A stretch of DNA of 64,000 bases from assembly GCF_001571085.1 (NCBI RefSeq), contig NZ_BCTC01000017.1, positions 1 to 64,000 of the forward strand. Direction: 5' to 3'. Both the position numbers and the translations under genes were made by a program. The stretch is from Azohydromonas lata NBRC 102462. GTDB lineage: Bacteria > Pseudomonadota > Gammaproteobacteria > Burkholderiales > Burkholderiaceae_C. Of the stretch, positions 38,398 through 47,531 are shown piece after piece. Within the stretch, counting starts at the first letter, position 1, and the number at the start of each line of letters is the position of its first letter. A model generated the notes under the pieces. That model had not been told where the DNA came from, did no database searches, and saw only the letters and a list, made by a program, of their open reading frames with translations.

Positions 38398-39117
38398 TTA
38401 TCCCCTCAAGGCCTCCAACACGTCCGACCTGAATTCCCGCTGGTAAAGCACATAAATCACCCCCGTCGTGGCGACCATGAAAAACAGCGGCGAGAAGAAC
38501 CAGCCCACCACGGCGAAGGCCATGTAATAGGCGCGCAGCCCGTCGTTGAAAGCCTCGGCCGCCAGCGCCATCACGCGCCCGGCGCGATCGGCAAAGGCCT
38601 CGCGCTGCGCCGCGGCCTTCTCGCCCATGGCGGCGAACACGTCCCGGTCCGCCGCCGCGCCCACCAGCAGCGCGCCAAAGCTGTATTGCCGGATGCTCCA
38701 GGTGAAGCGGAAAAAGGCGTGGACGAAGATGCCCGTCAGCAGGACGAGCTTCATGTCGAATATCAGCACGCTGGTGCGCGCGGCAAAGGGAATTTCCTTG
38801 ACCAGTTCCGCCACCCGCTCCGTCGTGGACAGCATGGCCAGCAGGCCGCCGATGATCAGGATGGTGGTGGAGGCAAAAAAACTCGGCCCCGAGGACATGC
38901 TTTGCACCACCACGCCGTCCAGCACCCGGTTGTCGCGGAAGGTGGTCTGCAGCATCCACTGCCGCCGCACGCGGTTGCTGATGGCCAGCAGCGAGCGCTC
39001 CCTGAAACCCTGGCGCCGCGCGAAGGTGGCGTAGCCCACCCAGCCGGCCAGGAAGGCCGCCAGCGCCAGCCAGTCCAGCCAGGGCAGCTCGCTCAGCACA
39101 TCTAAGAAATTTTTCAT
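38398..39117 (-). CDS. DUF599 integral membrane protein
   Basis: 239 aa with four or more membrane segments (WLDWLALAAFLAGWVGYATF, FFASTTILIIGGLLAML, FDMKLVLLTGIFVHAFF and VVGWFFSPLFFMVATTGVIY). The motifs WMLQTTFRDNRVLDG and FRFTWSIRQYSFGALLVGAA are those of the DUF599 family, whose function is unknown. It is convergent with the hydrolase gene and co-directional with pirin. Confidence 0.85.
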   Translation of the reverse strand: MKNFLDVLSELPWLDWLALAAFLAGWVGYATFARRQGFRERSLLAISNRVRRQWMLQTTFRDNRVLDGVVVQSMSSGPSFFASTTILIIGGLLAMLSTTERVAELVKEIPFAARTSVLIFDMKLVLLTGIFVHAFFRFTWSIRQYSFGALLVGAAADRDVFAAMGEKAAAQREAFADRAGRVMALAAEAFNDGLRAYYMAFAVVGWFFSPLFFMVATTGVIYVLYQREFRSDVLEALRG

Positions 39118-39175
39118 TGGGCGCCACTGTAGCGACGGCCCGCGCGGCGCCAGCGGCTGCCCCGTGCAGTAAGTC

Positions 39176-39877
39176 TCAGGGCGCGAGATCGAACACCAGC
39201 ACCTCCGCGCCCTGCCCCGCGCGAAGCAGCACGCGCGGCTCCTCGCTCAGCAGGGCGGCGTCGCCGGTGTTCAAGCGCCGGCCGTTGACCTCCACGCTGC
39301 CGCGCGCCACGTGCACGCAAGCCAGACGGCCGGGCTCCAGCGCCAACGCCGCCGCCTCGTCGCCCTCGAAACGGCCCGCGTACAGCCGCGCGTCGGCGTG
39401 CCAGCGCAGCGTGCCTTCGCCGGCCTCGGGGGCGGCCACGAGCGCCAGGCGGCCGCGCATGCGATGCGGCGCCACGTCCAGTTGCGCACAGCCCGGCTCC
39501 ACGGCCTTGCACGTGGGCCGCAGCCAGGCCTGCAAAAAGTGCGTGGCCTCGCCCTTCACGGCATTGGCCTCGCGGTGCCGCACGCCACGGCCGGCGCTCA
39601 ACACCTGCACCGCCCCCGGGCGCAGCACGCCGGCACGGCCCGCGCAGTCCTTGTGCGCCAGCGCGCCTTCCAGCACCCAGCTCACGATTTCCACGTCCTG
39701 GTGCTCGTGGGGGCCGAAGCCCGTGCTGCAGGCCAGGCGGTCTTCGTTGAGCACGCGCAGGTTGCCGAAGCCCCTGTGCGCCGCATCGAAGTAGTCGCAG
39801 AAGGAGAAGGTGTGAAAACTCTTGAGCCAGCCATGGTCGGCATACCCACGGTCCTCGCTCTTGCGCAGGCTGATCAT
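39176..39877 (-). CDS. pirin-family protein
   Basis: 233 aa. The N-terminal cupin has the pirin metal site in GFGPHEHQDVEIVSWVLEG plus HKD and RGVRHREANA. The start MISLRKSEDRGYADHGWLKS aligns with YhhW/pirin, so the ATG at 39877 is preferred over 39916. Bacterial pirins include quercetin dioxygenases and regulators of unknown substrate. It is divergent from a LysR-type gene, which in this arrangement is the usual regulator of pirin. Confidence 0.92.
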   Translation of the reverse strand: MISLRKSEDRGYADHGWLKSFHTFSFCDYFDAAHRGFGNLRVLNEDRLACSTGFGPHEHQDVEIVSWVLEGALAHKDCAGRAGVLRPGAVQVLSAGRGVRHREANAVKGEATHFLQAWLRPTCKAVEPGCAQLDVAPHRMRGRLALVAAPEAGEGTLRWHADARLYAGRFEGDEAAALALEPGRLACVHVARGSVEVNGRRLNTGDAALLSEEPRVLLRAGQGAEVLVFDLAP

Positions 39878-39900
39878 GGCCAAGGACTGTAGGTTTTTGG

Positions 39901-39943
39901 GTTCAAATTCAGACACTTGCGTGTTCGAACCTGCCGTTCAAAT
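39901..39943. promoter_or_regulatory. candidate LysR operator in the pirin-lysR intergenic region
   Basis: The direct repeat GTTCAAAT at 39901-39908 and 39936-39943 flanks a perfect palindrome GTTCGAAC (39923-39930) and a shorter dyad ACAC-TTGC-GTGT (39913-39924). The spacing between the outer boxes is 35 bp. Such multi-box arrangements between divergent genes are typical of LysR-type regulators. Confidence 0.45.
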
Positions 39944-39954
39944 AAGATGAAAAC

Positions 39955-40950
39955 ATGATGAAGCGGCACAACGCGCTGACCCCCGATGCCCTGGCGATGA
40001 TGGACACCATCGCCCGCTGCGGCAGCTTCGCCGCCGCCGCGCGCGAGCTGGGCAAGGTGCCCTCGGCACTCACCTACAGCGTCCGCCAGCTCGAAGACGC
40101 GCTGGACGTGCTGCTCTTCGACCGCCGCTCCGGCCAGGCCAAGCTCACCGCCGCCGGCGAGGAGCTCCTGAGCGAAGGTCGCCGCCTGCTGGCCGAGATG
40201 GAGGCCGTCGCCCACCGCGTGCGCCGCGTCGCCGGCGGCTGGGAGACGCAGCTCACCATCGCCATGGACGGCGTGATCTCCCGGCTGACCATGTTCGAGC
40301 TGTGCGAGGCCTTCTATGCGCTGCGGCCCAACAACGCCGGGCAGGACGGGCCGGGCACCCGGCTGCGGCTGCGCACCGAGGTGCTGGCCGGCACCTGGGA
40401 GGCGCTGGTGTCCGGCCAGGCCGACCTCGCCATCGGCGTGGACGTGGACCACAGCGCTCCGCCCGGCATCGAGCTGCGCACGCTGGGCGAGATCGACTTC
40501 GTCTTCGCCGTGGCACCCCACCACCCGCTGGCGGAATGGGAAGGCGTGGTCACCGACGCCGAGCTGCTGCGCCACCGCGCCGTGGCCGTGGCCGATTCGG
40601 CCCAGCGCCTCACGCCGCTGACCGTGAACCTGCTGCCCGGCCAGGACGTGTTCACCGTCGCCAGCCTGCAGGCCAAGATCGAGGCACAACTGCGCTGCCT
40701 GGGCTGCGGCTTCGTGCCTGAGCCCCTGGCGCGCGAGCACATCCGCGCCGGGCGGCTGGTGGTCAAGACCACGCAGCGCAAGCAGACCCGCGCCCGCCTG
40801 GGCTACGCCTGGCGTGCCTCGGCCGCTCCGCAACCGCGCAAGGCGCCGCAGGGGCTGGCGCTGCAGTGGTGGCTGGAACAACTGCAAAGCCCCGCCACCC
40901 GCCAGGCGCTGCTGGAGCGCCATGCCGGCATGGTGTCGCCGGTGGATTGA
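39955..40950 (+). CDS. LysR-type transcriptional regulator
   Basis: 331 aa. A winged helix-turn-helix at 8-67 (LAMMDTIARCGSFAAAARELG, VPSALTYSVRQLEDAL and LLFDRRSGQAKLTAAG) is followed by an effector domain (WETQLTIAMDG, ADLAIGVDVDH). The regulator is divergent from pirin and most likely controls it and itself. Two tandem ATGs are possible starts. The effector cannot be inferred. Confidence 0.93.
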   Translation: MMKRHNALTPDALAMMDTIARCGSFAAAARELGKVPSALTYSVRQLEDALDVLLFDRRSGQAKLTAAGEELLSEGRRLLAEMEAVAHRVRRVAGGWETQLTIAMDGVISRLTMFELCEAFYALRPNNAGQDGPGTRLRLRTEVLAGTWEALVSGQADLAIGVDVDHSAPPGIELRTLGEIDFVFAVAPHHPLAEWEGVVTDAELLRHRAVAVADSAQRLTPLTVNLLPGQDVFTVASLQAKIEAQLRCLGCGFVPEPLAREHIRAGRLVVKTTQRKQTRARLGYAWRASAAPQPRKAPQGLALQWWLEQLQSPATRQALLERHAGMVSPVD

Positions 40951-40971
40951 TCGCGCGGGCCCGGATCGGAA

Positions 40972-41883
40972 GTGAAAGAACAAGCCTACGTCGGCCGCTT
41001 CGCGCCCTCGCCCACGGGCGCGCTGCACGCGGGCTCGCTGGTGGCGGCGCTGGCAAGCTGGCTGGACGCGCGCGCCCACGGCGGGCGCTGGCTGGTGCGC
41101 ATGGAAGACACCGACGCGCCGCGCTGCGTGCCCGGCGCCGACCGCGAAATCCTGCGCCAGCTCGCCGCATTGGGCCTGCAGGCCGACGAGCCGCCGCTGT
41201 GGCAGTCGCAGCGCGAGGCCGTCTACCAGCAAGCGCTGGACGACCTGGCAAGCCGCAACCTCGCCTACCCGTGCGCCTGCACCCGGCGCGACATCGAGGC
41301 GGCGCTGGCCGCGCAAGGCCACGAGCACCGGCGGCACGAGGAGCGCGTCTACCCCGGCACCTGCCGCGACGGGCTGCGAGGAAAACCGGCGCGCGCCTGG
41401 CGGCTGCGCTGCGGGACGGACGCGGCGCCGGTGCGCATCGCCTGGGACGACCGCCGCCTGGGCGCGCAGTCGCAGGACGTGACGCACGAGGTGGGCGACT
41501 TCGTGCTCCAGCGCGCCGACGGCATCTGGTCCTACCAGCTCGCCGTGGTGGTGGACGACGCGCTGCAAGGCGTCACCCACGTCGTCCGCGGCGAGGACTT
41601 GACGGACAACACCGCGCGCCAGATCTGGCTGCAACAGCAGATCCACGCGCCGCGGCCGGTGTACCTGCACCTGCCGCTGGTGCTGGATGCGCGGGGCGAA
41701 AAGCTCTCCAAGCAGCACGGCGCGCCGGCGGTGGACGTTGCCGATCCGCTGGCCGCGCTGCGCGCCGCCGCCCAGGCACTGCAGTTGCCAGTGGAAGAAG
41801 CCGGTGACGTGGATGGCTGGCTGCAGCGGGCGGTGCGAGCCTGGGCTTGCCGCTGGGCCAATGGAAATTCCCGGGAACGGTAG
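40972..41883 (+). CDS. gluQ: glutamyl-Q tRNA(Asp) synthetase
   Basis: 303 aa, a truncated GluRS-like enzyme without the anticodon-binding domain. It has the HIGH-like [18 protein letters not shown], the Zn site with CACTRRD and YPGTC, and the KMSKS-like GEKLSKQHG. It glutamylates queuosine at position 34 of tRNA(Asp). The start is GTG at 40972, 22 bp after the LysR stop. The C-terminus is a few residues longer than is typical. Confidence 0.93.
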   Translation: MKEQAYVGRFAPSPTGALHAGSLVAALASWLDARAHGGRWLVRMEDTDAPRCVPGADREILRQLAALGLQADEPPLWQSQREAVYQQALDDLASRNLAYPCACTRRDIEAALAAQGHEHRRHEERVYPGTCRDGLRGKPARAWRLRCGTDAAPVRIAWDDRRLGAQSQDVTHEVGDFVLQRADGIWSYQLAVVVDDALQGVTHVVRGEDLTDNTARQIWLQQQIHAPRPVYLHLPLVLDARGEKLSKQHGAPAVDVADPLAALRAAAQALQLPVEEAGDVDGWLQRAVRAWACRWANGNSRER

Positions 41884-41989
41884 GAAGCCTCCTACAAGGA
41901 GCAGCCGCGGGCGACTACAGCCAGCGGCCGGCGCGGCGGCCTAACATGCGCACACGCCGATTGGGGCGCACACCACGGCAGTCCGGCCC

Positions 41990-42385
41990 ATGTCATCACC
42001 ACTGAGCACCTACATCGTTGAAGACAGCCCCGTGATACGGGAGAACCTGATCGCCACGCTGGAGGAGCTCGTCCCGTTGCAGGTCGTGGGTTCGGCCGAA
42101 GATGAGCCCACCGCGCTGCGCTGGCTGGCCGAGGCCGGCCGGCCCTGCGACCTGATGATCGTGGACATCTTCCTCAAGGGCGGCACGGGCCTGGGCGTGC
42201 TGCAGGCGGCGCAGAAGCTGCGCCCGCTCACGAAGAAAGTGGTGCTCAGCAACTTCGCCACGCCGGACATGCGCCGCCGCTGCCTGGAGCTCGGTGCGGA
42301 CGAGGTGTTCGACAAGTCCAACGAGATCGACACCCTCATCGCCTGGTGCATGCAGCTCGCCGGGGCCAGCTCCACCAGCAACTGA
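41990..42385 (+). CDS. single-domain response regulator
   Basis: 131 aa consisting only of a receiver domain: acidic pocket TYIVEDSPVIRENL, phospho-acceptor Asp in LMIVDIFLKGGTG, Ser in VVLSNFA and Lys in EVFDKSNEID. There is no output domain. It lies upstream of, and convergent to, a NarL-type regulator and near its kinase, so it may be a shuttle or phosphate sink in that system. Confidence 0.88.
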   Translation: MSSPLSTYIVEDSPVIRENLIATLEELVPLQVVGSAEDEPTALRWLAEAGRPCDLMIVDIFLKGGTGLGVLQAAQKLRPLTKKVVLSNFATPDMRRRCLELGADEVFDKSNEIDTLIAWCMQLAGASSTSN

Positions 42386-42460
42386 AAGGCCCGCGCACGC
42401 CGCTTGCTCATCCCCGCGAATCCGCGCCCGTGCAGCGCGGCTCCGGCCAGGGTGCCTGGC

Positions 42461-43093
42461 TTACTGGATGAGGCCGTGCTTGAGCGCGTAGTAGGTGAGG
42501 TCGCTGTTGGAGGACAGGTTCATCTTCTCCATCACGCGCGTGCGGTAGGTGCTCACCGTCTTGACCGACAGCGCCATGTGGTCGGCGATGTGGCCGATGG
42601 TTTCGCCCTGCGCCAGGCGCAGGAAGACCTGGAACTCCCGCTCCGACAGCAGCTCGTGCGGCGCCTTGTCGCCGCCGCCGTCGAGCTGGTCGGCCAGCAG
42701 CTCGGCCACGGCCGGGGTGATGTAGCGCCGCCCGCGCGCCACGGTGCGAATCGCCTTGACGATCTCCTCGGGCTCGCACTCCTTGTTCAGGTAGCCGCTG
42801 GCACCCTGGCGCAGCAGCGTGGTGGCGTAGTGCTGCTCGGGGAAGCCGCTGAGTATCAGCACCGGCAGCTCCGGGGCGCGGGCCTTGATGGCCTGCAGCG
42901 CGTCCACGCCACCGTGGCCGGGCATGGACAGGTCCATCAGCATCACGTCCAGCTCGCCCTTGCGCAGCAGCTCCAACGCCTCGCGCCCGTTGGCGGCTTC
43001 GCCGGTGACCTGAAGGTCTTCCTGCTCGGCCAGGAACTGCTTCAGGCCGGCCCGCACGATGGCGTGATCGTCAACGATGGCAACGCGAATCAT
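42461..43093 (-). CDS. NarL/LuxR-type response regulator
   Basis: 210 aa: receiver domain (RVAIVDDHAIVRAGLKQFL, phospho-Asp in VMLMDLSMPGHGG, Lys in GYLNKECEPEE) and a C-terminal LuxR helix-turn-helix (LSEREFQVFLRLAQGETIGH and LSVKTVSTYRTRVMEKM). It binds DNA when phosphorylated. The start at 43093 is fixed by the conserved opening. Its start codon lies only 25-46 bp from that of the divergent histidine kinase. Confidence 0.93.
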   Translation of the reverse strand: MIRVAIVDDHAIVRAGLKQFLAEQEDLQVTGEAANGREALELLRKGELDVMLMDLSMPGHGGVDALQAIKARAPELPVLILSGFPEQHYATTLLRQGASGYLNKECEPEEIVKAIRTVARGRRYITPAVAELLADQLDGGGDKAPHELLSEREFQVFLRLAQGETIGHIADHMALSVKTVSTYRTRVMEKMNLSSNSDLTYYALKHGLIQ

Positions 43094-43118
43094 GGGCTTG
43101 ACTACCTCGAACACAGCG

Positions 43119-44543
43119 ATGAAACACATCTTAGCCACCATGCCCCGGCTGGCGTTTTGGTTCGACCGTCTCAGCCGCAGTGCCTTCGCCTTTCCGCTCG
43201 CGATGGTGGCGGCGCTTGGGCTGCTGGTGATCAGCGAGCTCTCCTTCCGCCACGCCGTGCAGGACATCGAGCGGCTGCGCGTGCAGAACGTGGCGCGCGT
43301 GGCCACGCATCAACTCCTGCTGGCGGTGGTGGACGCCGAAAGCGGCCAGCGCGGCTACCTGCTCACCGGCCGCGCCGAGTACCTGCAGCCCTACCAGAAG
43401 GCCGTGCAGGAGATTCGCGAGGCCACCGTGGCGCTGCAGCAGCGCTACGGCGCGAACGACCCGCAGCGCCCGCAGCTCGACCGGCTGCTGCAGCTCGTGG
43501 CCGACAAGCTCTCGGAGCTGGAAACCACGCTGCAGCTGCGCACCCAGGGCCGCGAGGAGGCCTGGCGCGCGCTGGTGGGCAGCGGCATTGGGCGCGAGGC
43601 CATGCAGGCCATGCGGCTGGCAGCCGACCAGCTCATCGCCAGCGAAACGCGCGCCATCTCCGAGCAGGGCGACGGCATCAAGGAGACGCTGCAGGTCAAC
43701 CGCATAGGCGTGGGCACCGTCACCGCCATCGGCCTGCTGGCCTTCTTCATGTACCTGCGCCAGAGCGTGGCGCTGGACCTGGAGCGCCAGTCGCGCCAGC
43801 ACTCGCTGCAGGAGGAGCGTGACCGGCTCGAAGCCCAGGTGCGCCAGCGCACGGCCGACCTCACGCACCTGGCCCAGCACCTGCAAAGCGCCCGCGAGGA
43901 CGAGAAGAGCCGCCTGGCCCGCGAGCTGCACGACGAGTTGGGCGCCCTGCTCACCGCCGCCAAGCTGGACCTGGCACGCATCCGCTCGCGCCTGGTGCAG
44001 ATGGGCAGCGCCGCGCCGGAGCTCTTCACGCGCATAGAGCACCTGACCAGCACGCTCAACAGCGGCATCGCGCTCAAGCGCCGCATCATCGAAGACCTGC
44101 GCCCCTCGGCCCTGAGCAACCTGGGGCTGGTGGCGGCGCTGGAAATCCTGACGCGCGAGTTCGAGCAGCGCTCGGGCCTCAAGGTGGCGTGCTCGCTGCA
44201 GGACGTGAAGCTGACCCCCGCCTGCGAGCTGACCGTCTACCGGCTGGTGCAGGAAGGGCTGACCAACGTGGCCAAGTACGCGCAGGCGCGCGAGGTGCAC
44301 ATCACGCTGCGCGAGGAAGGCGCCTGGGCCCTGGCCAGCGTGCAGGACGACGGCCAGGGCTTCGACACCCGCGTGCAAAAGCCTTCCGCCCACGGCCTGC
44401 TGGGCATGCGCTACCGCGTGGAGGCCGAGGGCGGGCGGCTGCTGTTGCAAAGCACGCCCGGTGCGGGCACGCGCATAGAAGCCGTGTTGCCGCTGCGCAC
44501 GGAAGAAACGCAGGCGGCGGCACTGGCCGGGCCTGCTGCCTGA
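43119..44543 (+). CDS. NarX/DegS-type sensor histidine kinase with CHASE3-like domain
   Basis: About 474 aa. It has a first membrane helix (about 12-32), a periplasmic CHASE3-like helical domain (about 35-190, with VDAESGQRGYLLTGRAEYL), a second membrane helix, a coiled-coil, then HisKA_3 with phospho-His in RLARELHDELGALLTAAKL and an HATPase_c domain (VYRLVQEGLTNVAKYAQA, DDGQGFD, HGLLGMRYRVEAEGG). It is the partner of the divergent NarL-type regulator. The start is uncertain: 43119 or 43140 are likely, while 43077 would overlap the regulator's coding region. Confidence 0.9.
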   Translation: MKHILATMPRLAFWFDRLSRSAFAFPLAMVAALGLLVISELSFRHAVQDIERLRVQNVARVATHQLLLAVVDAESGQRGYLLTGRAEYLQPYQKAVQEIREATVALQQRYGANDPQRPQLDRLLQLVADKLSELETTLQLRTQGREEAWRALVGSGIGREAMQAMRLAADQLIASETRAISEQGDGIKETLQVNRIGVGTVTAIGLLAFFMYLRQSVALDLERQSRQHSLQEERDRLEAQVRQRTADLTHLAQHLQSAREDEKSRLARELHDELGALLTAAKLDLARIRSRLVQMGSAAPELFTRIEHLTSTLNSGIALKRRIIEDLRPSALSNLGLVAALEILTREFEQRSGLKVACSLQDVKLTPACELTVYRLVQEGLTNVAKYAQAREVHITLREEGAWALASVQDDGQGFDTRVQKPSAHGLLGMRYRVEAEGGRLLLQSTPGAGTRIEAVLPLRTEETQAAALAGPAA

Positions 44544-44569
44544 AACAGGCGGCGCGACCTCGGCGTGCA

Positions 44570-44630
44570 GGAGGGCCGCTGGCGGGCCGAATTGCAGCCA
44601 GGCGACGGTTCGGCCCGCCAGCGGGCCTCC
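44570..44630. repeat. REP-like long hairpin
   Basis: Arms of 22 bp (44570-44591 and 44609-44630; core CCGCTGGCGGGCCGAA with TTCGGCCCGCCAGCGG) differ by one offset base pair, with a 17-base loop. The outer end reads TGTAGGAGG on the minus strand, and the TGTAGGA word recurs at 44690-44696 and 41889-41895 close by. The pattern fits a REP/BIME-type extragenic palindrome. The 292-bp gap to the next gene holds nothing else convincing. Confidence 0.6.
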
Positions 44631-44835
44631 TACAACCTGATCGCTGCCTGTAGCAACGCAGCGGCACGGACGCACGCCTGTGGGCATCGTCCTACAGGCC
44701 GATTCAGGCATGGCCGACAGGCACGGGCTGCCGCGTCCCATCCCACCGGCACGGGCGTTTACCTACGCTGTGAAGCATGAAGACGGCGCGCCCCGCGCGC
44801 CTTGGACCCCTTCAAGAACTACAGGACGGCCGACC

Positions 44836-45006
44836 ATGCTTCCCTACGCCATCGTCTTCTTCATCGTCGCGCTGCTGGCGGCGCTTTTCGGGTTTGGCGG
44901 CATTGCCGCGGGCGCGGCCGGCATCGCCAAGATCCTGTTCGTCCTCTTCATCGTCCTGAGCCTGATCAGCTTCGTGGTGGGACTGTGGCAGCGCAAAGGG
45001 TCGTGA
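44836..45006 (+). CDS. DUF1328 small membrane protein (YtjA-like)
   Basis: 56 aa with two hydrophobic helices: [20 protein letters not shown] and [20 protein letters not shown]. The [11 protein letters not shown] loop between them is the DUF1328 signature. The ATG at 44836 begins the standard-length protein. Members are small inner-membrane proteins, often stress-induced, of unknown function. Confidence 0.88.
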   Translation: MLPYAIVFFIVALLAALFGFGGIAAGAAGIAKILFVLFIVLSLISFVVGLWQRKGS

Positions 45007-45060
45007 AAGACCGCTGGCGGGCGCTGGCATGATGCGCCCTTTGCCCAGGAGACCTTCCGC

Positions 45061-45417
45061 ATGATCACCACCGCATCCGGCCTGCAGTACGAAGACACCA
45101 CGCCCGGCACCGGCGACACCGCGCGCGCCGGCGCACCGGTCACCGTGCACTACACCGGCTGGCTGCACGACCCCGCGCAACCCGACGGCCGCGGCCGCAA
45201 GTTCGACTCCAGCAAGGACCGCCGCGACCCCTTCCGCTTCAACCTCGGCGCGGGCCAGGTCATCGAGGGCTGGGACGAGGGCGTGCAGGGCATGCAGGTC
45301 GGCGGCACGCGCGTGCTGCTGATCCCGCCGCAACTGGGCTACGGCGCCTACGGCGCCGGCGGCGTCATCCCCCCCAACGCCACGCTGGTGTTCGAGGTCG
45401 AGCTGCTCAAGGCCTGA
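45061..45417 (+). CDS. FKBP-type peptidyl-prolyl cis-trans isomerase
   Basis: 118 aa, a single FKBP domain with [43 protein letters not shown] and [20 protein letters not shown], covering the catalytic pocket. There is no signal peptide, so it is cytoplasmic. The insert [11 protein letters not shown] after the first strand is common in this family. It lies 54 bp after the DUF1328 gene and is followed by a strong terminator. Confidence 0.93.
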   Translation: MITTASGLQYEDTTPGTGDTARAGAPVTVHYTGWLHDPAQPDGRGRKFDSSKDRRDPFRFNLGAGQVIEGWDEGVQGMQVGGTRVLLIPPQLGYGAYGAGGVIPPNATLVFEVELLKA

Positions 45418-45436
45418 ACGGCGCCCTCGCCTTCCC

Positions 45437-45480
45437 CATTAAAAAACCCGCCGGGCTCGCGCCGGGCGGGTTTTTTAATG
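45437..45480. terminator. bidirectional terminator
   Basis: Perfect 16-bp arms, CATTAAAAAACCCGCC (45437-45452) and GGCGGGTTTTTTAATG (45465-45480), are separated by 12 bases. T runs follow on both strands, so it serves the FKBP gene and the convergent helicase gene. Confidence 0.92.
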
Positions 45481-45533
45481 GCTGGTTGAGCCTTCAACGG
45501 TTCAGCGAAGCGGCGCACCAAGCGCCGCCGGCA

Positions 45534-47177
45534 TCAACGCTCCCAGCCGCCGTCACGGCGCGGGCCGCGCGAACGCTCGCCGCCGCCGAAGCCACCGCGG
45601 TCAGCCTGGCGGTCGCCGAAGCGGCCACCGCGTGCGGCCGGACGATCGCCACCGCGGTCGAAGCCGCCGTGGCCTTGCGGGCCGTCGCTACGGCGCTCGA
45701 AGGGGCTGCGGTCACGCGGCGCGCCGTGGTGGGCGCCACCGCCATGGTGGCGGGCACCGTCGCCCTGGCGGCTGAAGGCGCCTTCGGGGCGGCGCTCAAA
45801 GCGGCCCTGGCCTTCAGGACGCGGGCCGCCGAAGTGGCCGCCACCTTCGTGGCGCGGCGCGAAGCCTTCGCCCTGGTGGCGCGCTTCGAAGCCGCCTTCA
45901 CGGCGCGGGCCGCGGTCGAAACCTTCACGGCGCGGGCCGCCGAAAGACTTGCCCTTGCCGAACGGCTTGCCGCCGCGGGGGCCGCCGTCAGGGCGTCCCG
46001 GGTAGATGCGCGGCTCGGGCTGACGCGGCTCCAGGCCGGTGACCGTGGCCACCGGGATCTGCTGCGTCGTGAACTGCTGGATGCGCTTGATCATCACCAC
46101 GTCGCGGCGCTCGGCCAGCGTCACGGCCAGGCCGGAGCGGCCGGCGCGGCCGGTGCGGCCGATGCGGTGCACGTAGTCCTCGGCCTTCATGGGCAGGCCG
46201 AAGTTGATGACGTGGCTGATGGTGGGCACGTCGATGCCGCGGGCGGCCACGTCGGTGGCCACCAGCACGCGCAACTGGCGGTTGCGCAGGCCGTTGAGCA
46301 CGCGGTTGCGGCGGCCTTGCGGCATGCCGCCATGCAGCGCGGCCACGGAGTGGCCCAACTCGCCCAGGCGGTCGGCCAGGCGGTCGGCGTCGACCTGGGT
46401 GCTGGTGAACACCACGGCCTGCTCGACTTCACGGCCGGTGAGCAGGTGGTCCAGCAGCGCGTTCTTGTGCGCGACGTCGTCGGCCCAATGCAGGCGCTGC
46501 TCGATGTTCTCGTGCGTGTCGGTGTGGGAGGCGACGTCCACGCTCATCGGCTCGCGCAGCAGCTCGTCGGCCAGGCGGCCCACGTGGCCGGCGAAGGTGG
46601 CGCTGTACATCACCGTCTGGCGCGCGGCGGGCGTGCAGCCGGCGATGAAGTTGATGTCGTCGATGAAGCCCATGTCCAGCATGCGGTCGGCTTCGTCGAG
46701 CACCAGCATCTCCACGTGCTCCAGCAGCGCCTTGCCGCTTTGCACGTGGTCGATCAGGCGGCCGGGCGTGGCGATGAGGATGTCCACCGGGCCGCGCAGC
46801 GCCTTGAGCTGCGCGCCGTAGGGCACGCCGCCCACGACGGTGACCACGCGCAGGCCCTGCACATGGCGGCCATAGTCCATGGCGGCCTTGGCCACCTGCT
46901 GCGCCAGCTCGCGGGTGGGCGCCAGCACCAGCACGCGCGCGCCGGTCATGCCGCTGCGGCGCTTGGTGTTGTCGCCGCGGGCGGCCAGGATGCGCTGCAG
47001 CGCCGGCAGCACGAAGCTGGCGGTCTTGCCGCTGCCCGTGCTGGAGGACACGCGCAGATCACGGCCTTCCATGGCCGGCGGAATGGCGCGCGACTGGACT
47101 TCGGTCGGGTTCTCGTAGCCGGCGTCGGCAACAGCGCGGGTCAGGGCTTCGTGCAGGCCCAGGGAATCAAAAGACAT
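45534..47177 (-). CDS. rhlE: DEAD-box ATP-dependent RNA helicase (RhlE-type)
   Basis: 547 aa. Motif I is SSTGSGKTASF, Ia APTRELAQQ, motif II VLDEADRML, III YSATF, and the C-terminal lobe has VATDVAARGID and YVHRIGRTGRAGRSG. From about residue 390 the tail is very rich in Gly, Arg and Phe (e.g. FGGPRREGFDRGPRREGG), typical RNA-binding RGG-type tails. It acts in RNA remodelling and mRNA decay, often at low temperature. The nearest -10 candidate is about 290 bp upstream, giving a long leader. Confidence 0.93.
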   Translation of the reverse strand: MSFDSLGLHEALTRAVADAGYENPTEVQSRAIPPAMEGRDLRVSSSTGSGKTASFVLPALQRILAARGDNTKRRSGMTGARVLVLAPTRELAQQVAKAAMDYGRHVQGLRVVTVVGGVPYGAQLKALRGPVDILIATPGRLIDHVQSGKALLEHVEMLVLDEADRMLDMGFIDDINFIAGCTPAARQTVMYSATFAGHVGRLADELLREPMSVDVASHTDTHENIEQRLHWADDVAHKNALLDHLLTGREVEQAVVFTSTQVDADRLADRLGELGHSVAALHGGMPQGRRNRVLNGLRNRQLRVLVATDVAARGIDVPTISHVINFGLPMKAEDYVHRIGRTGRAGRSGLAVTLAERRDVVMIKRIQQFTTQQIPVATVTGLEPRQPEPRIYPGRPDGGPRGGKPFGKGKSFGGPRREGFDRGPRREGGFEARHQGEGFAPRHEGGGHFGGPRPEGQGRFERRPEGAFSRQGDGARHHGGGAHHGAPRDRSPFERRSDGPQGHGGFDRGGDRPAARGGRFGDRQADRGGFGGGERSRGPRRDGGWER

Positions 47178-47464
47178 TCGGAGTTCTCTTCATCGGCGCC
47201 GGCTGACAGCAGCCGGCTGCGGCGACGCCAGGCAAGGCGCTGCCGGATACACAAAAGTCGCGGGAGGAACATTCAGCCAGACCCTGAGAAGCAGGGCTGG
47301 CGCACCGGTCCGGAAGCGACGGCATCGCCGCCGACCGGTTCCGCGGAAGCCCTTGGGGAGGGGTCCACCGGAGGAATCAAGCTCCGCCACGCGCTGTCGT
47401 GCGGGAGAACTCGATGGAGGTCAGAGGGGATGTACGAACGGTGCCAGAACGACACCGTGCCCGC

Positions 47465-47497
47465 ATTGTAGCGCGACTTGGTGCAAACCCTTGCACC
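47465..47497 (-). promoter_or_regulatory. candidate rhlE promoter and dyad
   Basis: On the minus strand TACAAT (47465-47470) is preceded by a perfect dyad GGTGCAA-ACCC-TTGCACC (plus strand 47480-47497) that overlaps the -35 position. The dyad could be an operator or the 3' hairpin of orn; no T run follows it. The rest of the 354-bp gap is leader sequence without other recognisable features. Confidence 0.35.
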
Positions 47498-47531
47498 ACG
47501 CCGGGGCTTAGGTCCCGGCAGCCCTGCGGCC

